A stretch of DNA of 64,000 bases from CAYPTB01 sp964413535 (lineage in GTDB: Bacteria; Planctomycetota; UBA1135; GCA-002686595), in assembly GCA_964413535.1 (NCBI GenBank), contig CAYPTB010000063.1, positions 1 to 64,000 of the forward strand, written 5' to 3'. This document shows, in pieces, positions 17,237 through 25,567 of the stretch. The notes under the pieces were generated by a model. It ran no database searches, was not told the DNA's origin, and was given only the letters and a program-made list of their open reading frames with translations. Position numbers and translations under genes: made by a program. Every line of letters starts with the position of its first letter. Positions within the stretch are counted from its first letter, which is position 1.

Positions 17237-18661
17237 TCAGGCGTCGCCTACGCCGTTCATCGCGACGCCTCCAGCGGAACCTGCCGAGAACCCTAGAAGA
17301 TCGTACTTGCGCATCTTGTTGAACAGGGTCGTCCGGTTGATGTCCAGCATCTCGGCCGTTGCCTTGCGGTTGCCACCGTTCGCCTCCAGGGCGCGGACGA
17401 TGATCCGCCGTTCGGGCTCCTCGAGCGCCTTCTTGAGGGGCCCGAGCTCCCCGGCCGACGAGGCGGGCGCGCCCGCCCCTCGGTCGATCCGTTCGGGAGC
17501 GAGGCCCAGGTCGGCCGGGACGAGCCGCGCTCCGGCGGCCAGGAGGACCCCCCGCTCCACGCGGTTCTCGAGCTCGCGGACGTTCCCCGGCCACGGGTAG
17601 CGGAGCATGCTTTGGCGGGCCTCGGGCGCGAATCCTTCGACGGGACGATCGTGCTCCAGGGTCAGCCGCGCCAGGAAAGCGTCCGCCAGGAGCGAGATGT
17701 CCGTGGGCCGCTCGCGCAGGGGCGGGACCTCCACGGAGACGACGTTGAGCCGGTAGAAGAGGTCCTCGCGGAAGCGACCCGCGGCGACTTCCTGCGCGAG
17801 CGGGCGGTTTCCGGCCGCGACGATGCGCACGTCCACTTCGCGCGTCTGTGCGTCGCCGACGCGCTCGAAGCGCCGGCTCTCGATCACGCGCAGGAGCTTC
17901 ACTTGCAAGTCGAGGGACGCCGTGGCGATCTCGTCGAGGAAGACCGTCCCACCGTCGCCGAGCTCGAACTTCCCCGCGCGATCGCGGACGGCGCCCGTGA
18001 ACGCGCCGCGCACGTGTCCGAAGAGCTCGGATTCGAGCAGCGTTCCCGGCAGGGCGCCGCAGTCGACCACGACGAAGGGACCGGGGGCGCGGGAGGAGTT
18101 CAAGTGGATCGCGCGGGCGAGCATGGTCTTGCCCGTCCCGCTCTCGCCTTCGATCAACACGTTCGCACGCGTGTCCGCGACCGAGCGGATGGTCTCGAAG
18201 ATGCGCTGCATGCGCGGGTCGCGGCTCACGAGATTGGCGAGCTCGTAGCGCTGCTCGAGGTTGGCCCGGAGCTGCTTGTTCTCTTCGAGCAGCGACCGCT
18301 GCTCGAGGGCGCGCCGGACGGAGACGACCACCTGCTCGTCGGGCGCGGGCTTGGCGATGTAGTCGAAGGCGCCGCGGCGCATCGCCCTGACGGCGTCGTC
18401 GATGCTGCCGAAGCCGTCGAGGAGGATCACCGCGGGGGGGATCGGATGGGCGAGCGCGGAGTCCAAGAGCTCCGCCGCGCCGTTCGGATCGAAGAGGACG
18501 ACGTCCCAGTCCTCGCCGCTCAGGCGCTCCCTGACGCGGGCGCCGTCGAACTCGACCTCGACCGAGCACCCGTTGCTCGCCAGGGCTCGAACGAGGCTCG
18601 ATTCGGGACCGAGCGCGGGATCGCCGAGGAGCACCCTGGGCCGCGGGGGGAAGTCGCGCAT
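17237..18661 (-). CDS. Sigma-54-dependent response regulator, PrsR-like
   Basis: A 474-aa NtrC-type regulator. The receiver domain has the likely phosphoacceptor Asp58 (VVLFDPNG) and Lys104 (YIAKP), but only one acidic residue at the strand-1 position (VLLGDP). The AAA+ domain is complete: Walker A GESGTGKT at 172-179, sigma-54-contact loop GAFTGA at 219-224, Walker B FLDE ending at 244. The C-terminus carries a Fis-type helix-turn-helix (NRKATAEMLDINRTTLFNKMRKYDL). XrtA EPS loci typically encode a PEP-CTERM-box regulator of this architecture. It sits 51 nt after the kinase-like gene and 97 nt before the TPR gene. Confidence 0.88.
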   Translation of the reverse strand: MRDFPPRPRVLLGDPALGPESSLVRALASNGCSVEVEFDGARVRERLSGEDWDVVLFDPNGAAELLDSALAHPIPPAVILLDGFGSIDDAVRAMRRGAFDYIAKPAPDEQVVVSVRRALEQRSLLEENKQLRANLEQRYELANLVSRDPRMQRIFETIRSVADTRANVLIEGESGTGKTMLARAIHLNSSRAPGPFVVVDCGALPGTLLESELFGHVRGAFTGAVRDRAGKFELGDGGTVFLDEIATASLDLQVKLLRVIESRRFERVGDAQTREVDVRIVAAGNRPLAQEVAAGRFREDLFYRLNVVSVEVPPLRERPTDISLLADAFLARLTLEHDRPVEGFAPEARQSMLRYPWPGNVRELENRVERGVLLAAGARLVPADLGLAPERIDRGAGAPASSAGELGPLKKALEEPERRIIVRALEANGGNRKATAEMLDINRTTLFNKMRKYDLLGFSAGSAGGVAMNGVGDA

Positions 18662-18712
18662 GTCGAGATTTCTCGACGCGCCGGCGCCGGAGACTGAAGG
18701 AAGGGGCCCTGC

Positions 18713-19855
18713 TCAGAGGTCCCGGGACTCTCCCGGGACGCTGGCGGGGGCAGGGGAGGCCGGCGGGAACTCGGGCGCGAGATCGCCGGGAGTGCGCGGG
18801 AGCGCGAGCTCGACCCGCATCCGCCCGGGGTAGCCCGAGACCACCTGCAGCCGGGCGCCGAGCGTGCGCAGAGAACTCGCCGCGCGCATTCCGCGCTCGG
18901 CCGCCTCCGGCGAGAGGCGTCGCTCCAGGTTTTCGCGCGAGAGTGCGGCGCGACCGTCGAGACCATCGAGGGGCCCGGCGGGGAAGTCGAGCGCGAGGTG
19001 CACCGGGTGACCCAGATCCGCTCCGCCGTCGGCGCGCAGCTCGACCATGCTGCCCTCGTCCCAGCAGCGGGCGGAGATCCACAGCAGGTTCGCGAGCGAC
19101 TCCTTCAATTCGGAGCGAACCGCGCACAGGTGCAGGTCTCCTTGCGAGCGGAACCGGTAGCGCGGCGCTCCCCCGAGCACCGATTCCGCGAGCAGTTCCT
19201 CGACGAGTCGGTGCAGATCGAAGACCTGGGGCGGATCGGAGTCGGACACGCGCACGAGCGCGCTCAAGAGCTCAGCCACCCGATCCGCGGCGCGCACCGC
19301 CGGCTCGGGATCCTCGTCGCGCTCGAGCGCGTGGTGCAGCGAGGTGAGCGCCACGTCGAGACGTCGAATCCCGTCGAGCAACTCCGAGGACGCTTGCCCG
19401 TCCAAACTTGCCGCGCCCGACGAAGACGCGTCACCCCTGGGGGATCCCGGCCCGTTGCGTCCGGGCGCCGACGTGTCGGCGACGGGGTCGAGGAAGCGCT
19501 CGAGCTCCTCCAGGTCGGGCGCCCAGCGTGACCACGAGACCCGGGCGTCGCCCAGGAGACCGCGCGCTGCCGGCTGGTTCGGATCGACGCCCACGAGGAC
19601 GACTTGCCAACGCGGCTGACGCTTCAGGAATCGCCGCACGAACCCGATGTCCTCCGGCAGGAACTCGTCGACGTCCAGGAGGAGCCGACCGGATCCGAAG
19701 CGCGGCGCGAGCAGCTCTTCCAGGTCGCCGAGCTCCGAGAAGTCGGCAGGCGGGGCGCTACCGCGAACGGTGGTCCGGGACGCGAGCGCGCGCAGGACGG
19801 CGCCGACCTGCTGCAAGCGAGTCCCGGGACCCAGAAGAATGGAGACCATCGGCAT
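18713..19855 (-). CDS. Degenerate sensor-kinase-like protein upstream of the sigma-54 regulator
   Basis: A 380-aa soluble protein without obvious membrane segments. Residues ~1-125 look alpha/beta and receiver-like but lack the usual acidic pocket. Residues ~155-205 resemble a dimerisation helical pair (LDVALTSLHHALER). Residues ~245-262 (ELKESLANLLWISARC) resemble the N-box of a histidine-kinase ATPase. The expected G-box DxGxG motifs are not recognisable, so ATP binding is doubtful. Position directly ahead of the response regulator suggests it replaces the usual PrsK kinase. The C-terminal 25 residues are Pro/Ala-rich. Assignment rests largely on context. Confidence 0.5.
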   Translation of the reverse strand: MPMVSILLGPGTRLQQVGAVLRALASRTTVRGSAPPADFSELGDLEELLAPRFGSGRLLLDVDEFLPEDIGFVRRFLKRQPRWQVVLVGVDPNQPAARGLLGDARVSWSRWAPDLEELERFLDPVADTSAPGRNGPGSPRGDASSSGAASLDGQASSELLDGIRRLDVALTSLHHALERDEDPEPAVRAADRVAELLSALVRVSDSDPPQVFDLHRLVEELLAESVLGGAPRYRFRSQGDLHLCAVRSELKESLANLLWISARCWDEGSMVELRADGGADLGHPVHLALDFPAGPLDGLDGRAALSRENLERRLSPEAAERGMRAASSLRTLGARLQVVSGYPGRMRVELALPRTPGDLAPEFPPASPAPASVPGESRDL

Positions 19856-19941
19856 TCCACCTCGAGGACGCTTCAGGCGCCTGACGCCGTGGCACGAATC
19901 CTATCCGCAGCGTCTATCCTGACAAGCCTGCCCAGTGTGTC

Positions 19942-20919
19942 ATGCCCGATCCGATCGAAGTCTCCGTCATCGTGCCCGTCTACAACGAGGCGGGCAGTCT
20001 CGCGATCCTCGACTCCGAGATCGAGGCGGCGATGGTCCCCTTCGGCCGCGGCTACGAAGTCATCTACGTCGACGACTGTTCCCGGGACGAGAGCCTGCGC
20101 ATCATGCTCGAGCTGCGCCGCCGTTCGCCGCACGTGCGTATCGTCAAGTTCCGCAGGAACTATGGTCAGACTCCGGCGCTGGCCGCGGGCTTCGACGTCT
20201 CGCGCGGCAGCGTGGTCGTAACGCTGGACGGCGATCTGCAGAACGATCCGGCCGACATCCCCCGGCTCGTGGCGGAATTGCGGCGCGGCTACGACCTGGT
20301 GGCCGGTTGGCGCAAGGAACGCCACGACGGCTTCGTGCTCCGCCGGATCCCGTCGTACTTCGCCAACCGCCTGATCGCGCTCGTGAGCGGCGTCGCGATC
20401 CACGACACGGGCTGCACGCTGAAGGCGTTCCGGCGCGAGCTCGTGAAGAGCATGCCGATCTACGCCGAGCAACATCGCTTCCTCCCGCTCATGTCCTCCG
20501 GCTCCGGGGCGCGCGTCAGCGAGGTCGTCGTGAACCACCGCCCGCGACGCTTCGGGCACAGCAAGTACGGGATCGGACGCGCGTCGCGCGTGCTGCTCGA
20601 CCTGTTCACCGTCAAGTTGATCTCGCAGTTCTCCCAGCGCCCGTTGCAGTACTTCGGGATCCTCGCGTTGGGCTTCCTGAGCCTCACGGTCGTGGTGGCC
20701 GTGATCGGACTGGTGAGCTTCGGTTCGGGCGGGCGCGGCTCGGCGGTGATCCAGGTGCCGGTCCACGACTGGGAGCTCGTGATCGTCTCCGTCATCCTCC
20801 TCCTCTTGACGCTCGTCGCCTACTTCGGCCTCCTCGGGCTCCTCGCGGAGCTCGCCGTCAAGGCGAGCGGCATGCACCGCCGCGGGATCCTCGACCGCAT
20901 CCTGAACGAGTTGCACTGA
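19942..20919 (+). CDS. GT2 glycosyltransferase, polyprenyl-phosphate sugar transferase type
   Basis: A 325-aa DPM1/ArnC-type GT2. SVIVPVYNEAGSL opens the GT-A domain, YVDDCSRD is the nucleotide-binding Asp motif, and TLDGDLQNDPADIP carries the metal-binding DxD. After residue ~230 two hydrophobic helices (LGFLSLTVVVAVIGLV and VIVSVILLLLTLVAYF) anchor it to the membrane. Such enzymes transfer a sugar to undecaprenyl phosphate to feed GT-C enzymes such as the GT39-like protein at 24.1 kb. Its stop overlaps the next start by one base (TGATG). Confidence 0.87.
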   Translation: MPDPIEVSVIVPVYNEAGSLAILDSEIEAAMVPFGRGYEVIYVDDCSRDESLRIMLELRRRSPHVRIVKFRRNYGQTPALAAGFDVSRGSVVVTLDGDLQNDPADIPRLVAELRRGYDLVAGWRKERHDGFVLRRIPSYFANRLIALVSGVAIHDTGCTLKAFRRELVKSMPIYAEQHRFLPLMSSGSGARVSEVVVNHRPRRFGHSKYGIGRASRVLLDLFTVKLISQFSQRPLQYFGILALGFLSLTVVVAVIGLVSFGSGGRGSAVIQVPVHDWELVIVSVILLLLTLVAYFGLLGLLAELAVKASGMHRRGILDRILNELH

Positions 20920-21935
20920 TGAACGCCATCACCGCCGAAGCGGCCGTTCCCGGGGGCGGCGTCGAGCTCGAGCCCGGCGCCCCGCCCGGCTCGACCGGAA
21001 CGCTCGACGTCACGATCATCGTCCCCGTTCAGAACCCAGAGGCCGAAGTCGACGAAGTCGTCGAGGCGCTCGGCGCCGAGCTCGACCGCGAAGGCCGATC
21101 CTGGGAGATCATCTTCGTCTTCGACGGCGTCGGCGGAGCGGCGCTGAAGAAGGTCGAAGCCCTGCGCGCGCGCGACGGCGCGCGCATCAAGACGATCCTG
21201 TTCAAGAACCCCTTCGGCGAGTCGATCTGCCTGTCCGCCGCTTTCGAGCGCGCTCTGGGGCGCTACGTGCTGACGTCCCCGCAGTACGTGCAGGTCGACC
21301 CGCTCGAGATCTCGCCCATGCTCGCGGCGCTCGACGACGGCGCGGACTTCGTCACGCCGTGGCGTCACCCGCGCGTCGATCCGATGCTCAATCGGATGCA
21401 ATCGGCCTCCTTCAACTGGGTGATCCGCCAGATCATCCGCATGGAGTTCCACGACCTGAACTGCTACTTCCGCGCCATCCGGCGCGAGGTGCTCGAGGAC
21501 GTCGCGGTCTACGGCGACATGTACCGCTTCCTGCCGGTGATCGCCTTCCGCCACGGCTACCAGGTGGTCGAGGTCCAGGTACGGCACCTGAAGGAGTGGG
21601 GCAAGGCCGGTTGGTTCGGGCTCGGCGTCTACATGCGCCGCGCGCTCGACGTGTTCGCGGTCATGTTCCTGACCAAGTTCACGCTGATGCCCCTGCGCTT
21701 CTTCGGTCCCGTCGGCGGGCTGTTCGCCTTCGCCGGCGTCGTGATCACTGCTTACCTCGCCATCCAGAAGTGGTACTTCGGCGAGCAGCTCGGGGACCGC
21801 CCGCTGCTCCTGGGCGGCTTCATGCTGATCGTGCTCGGGGTGCAGATCATCGGGTTCGGGCTCGTTGGCGAGATCATCATCTTCTCGCAAGCGCGCAACC
21901 TGAAGGAATACAGGATCGAGCGCATCTACGAATGA
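20919..21935 (+). CDS. GT2-like membrane protein lacking the canonical DxD motif
   Basis: A 338-aa paralogue-like neighbour of the preceding GT2: the same layout of a GT-A domain plus two C-terminal helices (LFAFAGVVITAYLAI and LLGGFMLIVLGVQIIGFGLV). TIIVPVQNPEAEV and IIFVFDGVGG correspond to the first two motifs, but the position of LDGDLQxDP reads TSPQYVQVDP (residues 119-128), so the metal-binding Asp pair is missing. It may be inactive, metal-independent or a partner subunit of its neighbour. The start overlaps the upstream stop, and its own stop overlaps the FemAB start (ATGA). Confidence 0.78.
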   Translation: MNAITAEAAVPGGGVELEPGAPPGSTGTLDVTIIVPVQNPEAEVDEVVEALGAELDREGRSWEIIFVFDGVGGAALKKVEALRARDGARIKTILFKNPFGESICLSAAFERALGRYVLTSPQYVQVDPLEISPMLAALDDGADFVTPWRHPRVDPMLNRMQSASFNWVIRQIIRMEFHDLNCYFRAIRREVLEDVAVYGDMYRFLPVIAFRHGYQVVEVQVRHLKEWGKAGWFGLGVYMRRALDVFAVMFLTKFTLMPLRFFGPVGGLFAFAGVVITAYLAIQKWYFGEQLGDRPLLLGGFMLIVLGVQIIGFGLVGEIIIFSQARNLKEYRIERIYE

Positions 21936-22978
21936 ACGCCGGCCTGGTCGCGATCCGACCCGGGGCTCCCGAGCACGACGCGGCGCGCGACGCGTTCGTC
22001 CTGGCGCACCCGCGGGGCACGTTCTTCCACCTGGCGGGCTGGAAGAGGGTCGTGGGCCGCGTCTTCGGTCACCGCGACCGGGAGCTCCTGGCCTTCGACG
22101 GGCCGGACCTCGTGGGCGTGCTCCCGCTCATGGAGTCGCCGCGGCCGTTCGGCGGGGTGAACCTCGTCTCCATCCCGTACGGCGTCTACGGCGGACCGCT
22201 CGGCGCGTCGCGCGAGGTCGAGCAGGCGCTCGTCACCGAAGCCACGCGCATGGCCGACCTCGAGCGCGTGGGGTTCCTCGAGCTGCGCTACCTGGACGAC
22301 CCGGGGCAAGCCCTGGTCGGGAGCTCGCTCTACTCGACGTTCATCAGGGACCTGCCGGAGAAGCGCGAGGACGTGTTGGCGCGCATGCCCAAGAAGGCCC
22401 GAGCCGAGGCGCGCAAGGCAGTGGGCGAGCACGGGCTCGAGCTCGTCTCGGGAGTGTGGTACGTGGACGACCTCTACCGGTTGTTCCTGCGGAACAAGCA
22501 CGGCCTGGGTTCGCCCGCCCTCCCGCCGCGGATGTTCGCGGAGCTCGTGCGCGAGTTCCGCGACCGGCTGCACGTCCACATCGTGCGCTACCAACGCGAG
22601 CCCGTCGCCGCGGTCATGTCGTTCGTCTACAGGGAGACCCTCGTCGCCTACTACTCCGGCACGCGTCCGGGAGCGGACCGCGCCGTCTCGGCCAGCAACT
22701 TCATGTACATGGCGCTCCAACAGTGGGCGGTCGACCACGGTTTCAAGACGTTCGACTTCGGCCGCAGCCGGGCGGAGTCGGGCGCGTTCCGCTTCAAGGT
22801 CCACCAGGGTTTCGAGCCGCAGGCCCTGCACTACCGCTTCCACCTCGTGCGCAAACGCAGCACACCGTCGTTCACGCCTTCCAATCCGCGCACGAGCATC
22901 CTCCAGGCGGCGTGGCGCAAGCTGCCGCTGTGGCTCGCGCGCAGGCTCTCGGACCGGATCTCGGGCTACCTTCCCTGA
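21932..22978 (+). CDS. FemAB-like GNAT protein of XrtA locus type
   Basis: A 348-aa protein with two GNAT-like halves. FFHLAGWKRVVGRVFGHRD, IPYGVYGGPLG, and in the C-terminal half FDFGRSRAESGAFRFKVHQGF are typical of the FemAB-related proteins encoded in exosortase A EPS clusters. FemAB enzymes transfer amino acids from aminoacyl-tRNA to an amino group, so this one may aminoacylate a sugar of the exopolysaccharide. It is translationally coupled to the GT2 pair. Its last 13 bases overlap the convergent gmhB-like gene. Confidence 0.84.
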   Translation: MNAGLVAIRPGAPEHDAARDAFVLAHPRGTFFHLAGWKRVVGRVFGHRDRELLAFDGPDLVGVLPLMESPRPFGGVNLVSIPYGVYGGPLGASREVEQALVTEATRMADLERVGFLELRYLDDPGQALVGSSLYSTFIRDLPEKREDVLARMPKKARAEARKAVGEHGLELVSGVWYVDDLYRLFLRNKHGLGSPALPPRMFAELVREFRDRLHVHIVRYQREPVAAVMSFVYRETLVAYYSGTRPGADRAVSASNFMYMALQQWAVDHGFKTFDFGRSRAESGAFRFKVHQGFEPQALHYRFHLVRKRSTPSFTPSNPRTSILQAAWRKLPLWLARRLSDRISGYLP

Positions 22979-23574
22979 GGGCGTCGCCGGTCCGCGAGCA
23001 GGAGCTCGACGGCCTGGCCGAGATCGCTCGCGAGACGCGGCGGGGGGTCGCGCAAACGTCCGAGCAACTCGCGCTCGCGCACGCCCTTGCCCGTCGCGAC
23101 GAGGATGCCGGCCACTCCGAGACGGGCTCCGGCCTCGAGGTCGCGTACCGAGTCCCCGATGACGAAGCTCTGCGCGAGGTCGATCGAGAGCTCCCGCGCC
23201 GCGCGCTGCAGGAGTCCCGGCTCGGGCTTCCTGCACGAGCAGCGCATGCGGTACGGCGCTTCGCCTTGGGTGGGATGGTGCGGACAGTGGTAGATCCCGT
23301 CCAGGCGGGCTCCGCCTCGGGCGAGCCTTCGCTCGAGCTCGGCGTGGATCCGTTCGAGCGCGGCTTCGTCGAGGAAGCCGCGCGCGATGCCGCTCTGGTT
23401 CGTGACGACGGCGACCCGGAAGTCGGCCGCGTTGAGCGCTCGCACCGCCTCCACGACGCCCGGCAGGAGGACGAGCTCGTCGGGCGTGCGCAGGAAATCG
23501 ACGTCCTCGTTCAGCGTTCCGTCGCGGTCGAGGAAGACTCCGGGCCGGAGAGCCCGCGCCGCTTCCGCGCTCAT
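22966..23574 (-). CDS. gmhB: D-glycero-manno-heptose-1,7-bisphosphate 7-phosphatase-like HAD phosphatase
   Basis: A 202-aa HAD-superfamily phosphatase starting at ATG 23574; in-frame sequence further upstream belongs to another gene's shadow. FLDRDGTLNED is the nucleophile motif, VVTNQSGIARG is motif II, and CPHHPTQG with CSCRKPEPG supplies the Cys/His zinc site characteristic of GmhB. VIGDSVRDLEAG is the C-terminal acidic motif. It dephosphorylates heptose bisphosphate in heptose synthesis for LPS or glycans, though some GmhB homologues act on other sugar bisphosphates. The start overlaps the stop of the PEGA gene (ATGA), so the two form an operon. Confidence 0.85.
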   Translation of the reverse strand: MSAEAARALRPGVFLDRDGTLNEDVDFLRTPDELVLLPGVVEAVRALNAADFRVAVVTNQSGIARGFLDEAALERIHAELERRLARGGARLDGIYHCPHHPTQGEAPYRMRCSCRKPEPGLLQRAARELSIDLAQSFVIGDSVRDLEAGARLGVAGILVATGKGVRERELLGRLRDPPPRLASDLGQAVELLLADRRRPQGR

Positions 23575-23972
23575 CGATCCTGCGTCGCGACCTCGAGCGG
23601 CACGTAGATCCGGTTGGGGATCACGTTGTCGTTCTGGCGCAGGGGCAGGAAGAGCCCGTTGAAGGTCAGGAAGATCGGGAAGCGCCAGACGACCAGGCCG
23701 ACGTCGCCGTCCCACCACGGCACGACGTGGAAGCTCTCGTTCGGGACGACGGTGCGGCGCGCCGTCTGGTAGCCGTCGAGTTCGAACGAGATCTCGTGGG
23801 GTGCGGTGATCTCGAGCGAGAGGGCGCAAGGAGTGGCGAAACCCGAATCGACGCCGTCGATCAGCACCCGCGCTCCGGGGGGATTGGTCGACAGGAGGAC
23901 GCCCGGAGTGGCGACGTTGAGGCAGGAGGTCGCGCTCGCGAGGAAGAGCGCCGACAAGGCCATTCGGATCAT
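23571..23972 (-). CDS. Small PEGA-domain lipoprotein-like exported protein
   Basis: A 133-aa protein. The N-terminus is a short signal (SALFLASATSC, Cys17 a plausible but non-canonical lipobox). A PEGA repeat follows: VLLSTNPPGARVLIDGVDSG, then the beta-strand ending FELDGYQTARRTV. The C-terminal part is hydrophobic and aromatic (VVWRFPIFLTFNGLF). PEGA domains are surface-layer-like beta modules of unknown partner. It is the first gene of a two-gene operon with gmhB and is divergent from the GT39-like gene with a 132-nt shared promoter region. Function unknown. Confidence 0.7.
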   Translation of the reverse strand: MIRMALSALFLASATSCLNVATPGVLLSTNPPGARVLIDGVDSGFATPCALSLEITAPHEISFELDGYQTARRTVVPNESFHVVPWWDGDVGLVVWRFPIFLTFNGLFLPLRQNDNVIPNRIYVPLEVATQDR

Positions 23973-24104
23973 GTCCAGCGATTCTCCGTCGTGCGGAGCC
24001 GCGCGGCAACCGAGGCCTTCCGCGAGCCGGCGGCGAGGGGACCTTTCGACCAGATCCCCTGGCCGCCTGTTGCCTCCGGCGTCGGGCTCGGAAACACTCC
24101 CCGC

Positions 24105-25562
24105 GTGACGGTCGACACGGTTGCGAGCGAGCGCGTCCCCAGCGCGAGGGCCGCGGATCCCCGGGGCGTGCCCGAGCGGGACGGCTTCGCGCGGCTCCTC
24201 CTGTTGGCTGCGCTCGTCCTCGGGCTCGCGCGTTTCGTCCGCCTGGGCGCCTGGAGCCTGTGGCTCGATGAGGTCCTGACCCTCGCGGACAGCCTCCACG
24301 ACGAGCCGTTCGAGCAGAAGAACCCGCTCGGCTACCTGGTCTTCCGCGGCTACCTCACCCTGGTCTCCGGGCGGCCGAGCGAGTTCGAGCTGCGCTTCTT
24401 GCCGGCGATCTTCGGCTGGGCGGGCATACCGCTCGCCTACTGGGCGTTCGCGCCGTTCGCGGGGCGCCGAGCCGCCGCCGTGGGCGCGCTGTTCCTCTCG
24501 CTCTCGAGCTGGCACGTCTACTGGTCCCAGACGGCGCGCTTCTACACCCTGGCATCGGATCTCTCGCTCCTCGGGAGCGGACTCGTCCTGCGCGGCCTGT
24601 GGTGGAACTCGACCGCGCGGGTGGGCTTCGGACTCCTCGCCGCCGCCGCCGGGTGTCTGACGCACCTCTCGTGCGCCTTCGTCCTGCCCCCGCTCATGGC
24701 GCTCCCGTTCCTGATGCGCGCGGTCGGGATCGAGATCCCGGGGACGCGCAGTCGCGCCGGTCGAGTGCTCCTCATGGTCGGAGTGCTCGGGCTCGTCGCC
24801 GCATCGCCGAAGTTCCTGGACGCGTGGCGCGAGTGGCTCGTGGTCAAGGGCGGTCGAACGCCGATTCACCTGGTCCTCACCACGGGCTTCTTCGTGACGC
24901 CTCTGCTCGGGACGGCCGCGCTCGTCGGGGGGATCTTCGCGCTGCGCCGGCGCTCGCCGTTCGACGTGCTGTGCGTGGGAGTCTGCGTCGCCGTCATGGC
25001 GGAAGCGGCGGCGGCCGCGCTCGGGGGCCGAGTGTCCGCCCAGTACGTGTTCGTGCTCCTGCCTTGGATCACCGTGCTGGCGGCGTTGCCCTGCTCCGAC
25101 CGGCTGGGTTTCGGGCGGGCCTTTCCTCCTTGGGCCTACGCCGTCGTCTTCGCGCTCCCTGCCCTGACGACCGTGGGTTTGTATCTGTCGGTGCGCCAGG
25201 GCGAGCGGCCCCAATGGCGATCGGCGTACCGCTTCGTGTACGAAGAGCGACGCGCCGACGATCTGATCCTCGGCATGGAGGCGCCGGTGGGGGAGTACTA
25301 CCTCTCCCCGAGCGCGACGGACCTGCGCGAGCAGTACCAGCTCACCTACCTCGATCGCTGGCGCGCCTCCGTGCCCGAGCAGTGGGCTCGTTTCGACCGA
25401 CGTACCTGGTTCGTCGTCAACTACGAGCAACTCGAGGACTGGGAGTACCGTGAGCGCGAGCTCTTCGAGGAGATGCTGAGAAAGAGCTGTCGTCTCGTCG
25501 CGACCTTCCCGCTCGTCGTGGAGTCGCGCGACCTTTCGGTGCACGTATTCCTCAGGGACTAG
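24105..25562 (+). CDS. GT39/PMT-like membrane glycosyltransferase (GT-C)
   Basis: A 485-aa polytopic protein; the start is taken as GTG 24105 because further upstream sequence overlaps the divergent PEGA gene. SLWLDEVLTLADS in the first periplasmic loop carries the Asp-Glu pair typical of GT-C/PMT enzymes, followed by WHVYWSQTARFYTL, as seen in ArnT/PMT-like proteins. About nine hydrophobic helices follow and the C-terminal ~120 residues are soluble (EYYLSPSATDLREQY). It probably takes a sugar from a polyprenyl-phosphate donor such as one made by the GT2 at 19.9 kb. Acceptor unknown. A weak ribosome-binding site leaves the exact start uncertain. Confidence 0.75.
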   Translation: MTVDTVASERVPSARAADPRGVPERDGFARLLLLAALVLGLARFVRLGAWSLWLDEVLTLADSLHDEPFEQKNPLGYLVFRGYLTLVSGRPSEFELRFLPAIFGWAGIPLAYWAFAPFAGRRAAAVGALFLSLSSWHVYWSQTARFYTLASDLSLLGSGLVLRGLWWNSTARVGFGLLAAAAGCLTHLSCAFVLPPLMALPFLMRAVGIEIPGTRSRAGRVLLMVGVLGLVAASPKFLDAWREWLVVKGGRTPIHLVLTTGFFVTPLLGTAALVGGIFALRRRSPFDVLCVGVCVAVMAEAAAAALGGRVSAQYVFVLLPWITVLAALPCSDRLGFGRAFPPWAYAVVFALPALTTVGLYLSVRQGERPQWRSAYRFVYEERRADDLILGMEAPVGEYYLSPSATDLREQYQLTYLDRWRASVPEQWARFDRRTWFVVNYEQLEDWEYRERELFEEMLRKSCRLVATFPLVVESRDLSVHVFLRD

Positions 25563-25567
25563 TTTCC

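Noticed and set aside
17136..19127. A 663-codon minus-strand frame in another phase over the response regulator
   Set aside because: Arg/Pro/Ala-rich shadow translation; the 474-aa sigma-54 regulator in the neighbouring frame has all expected motifs.
19890..19905. TGGCACG upstream of the first GT2 gene as a sigma-54 promoter
   Set aside because: The -24 half fits, but the sequence at the -12 position lacks TTGC/GC, so a real -24/-12 promoter is not supported.
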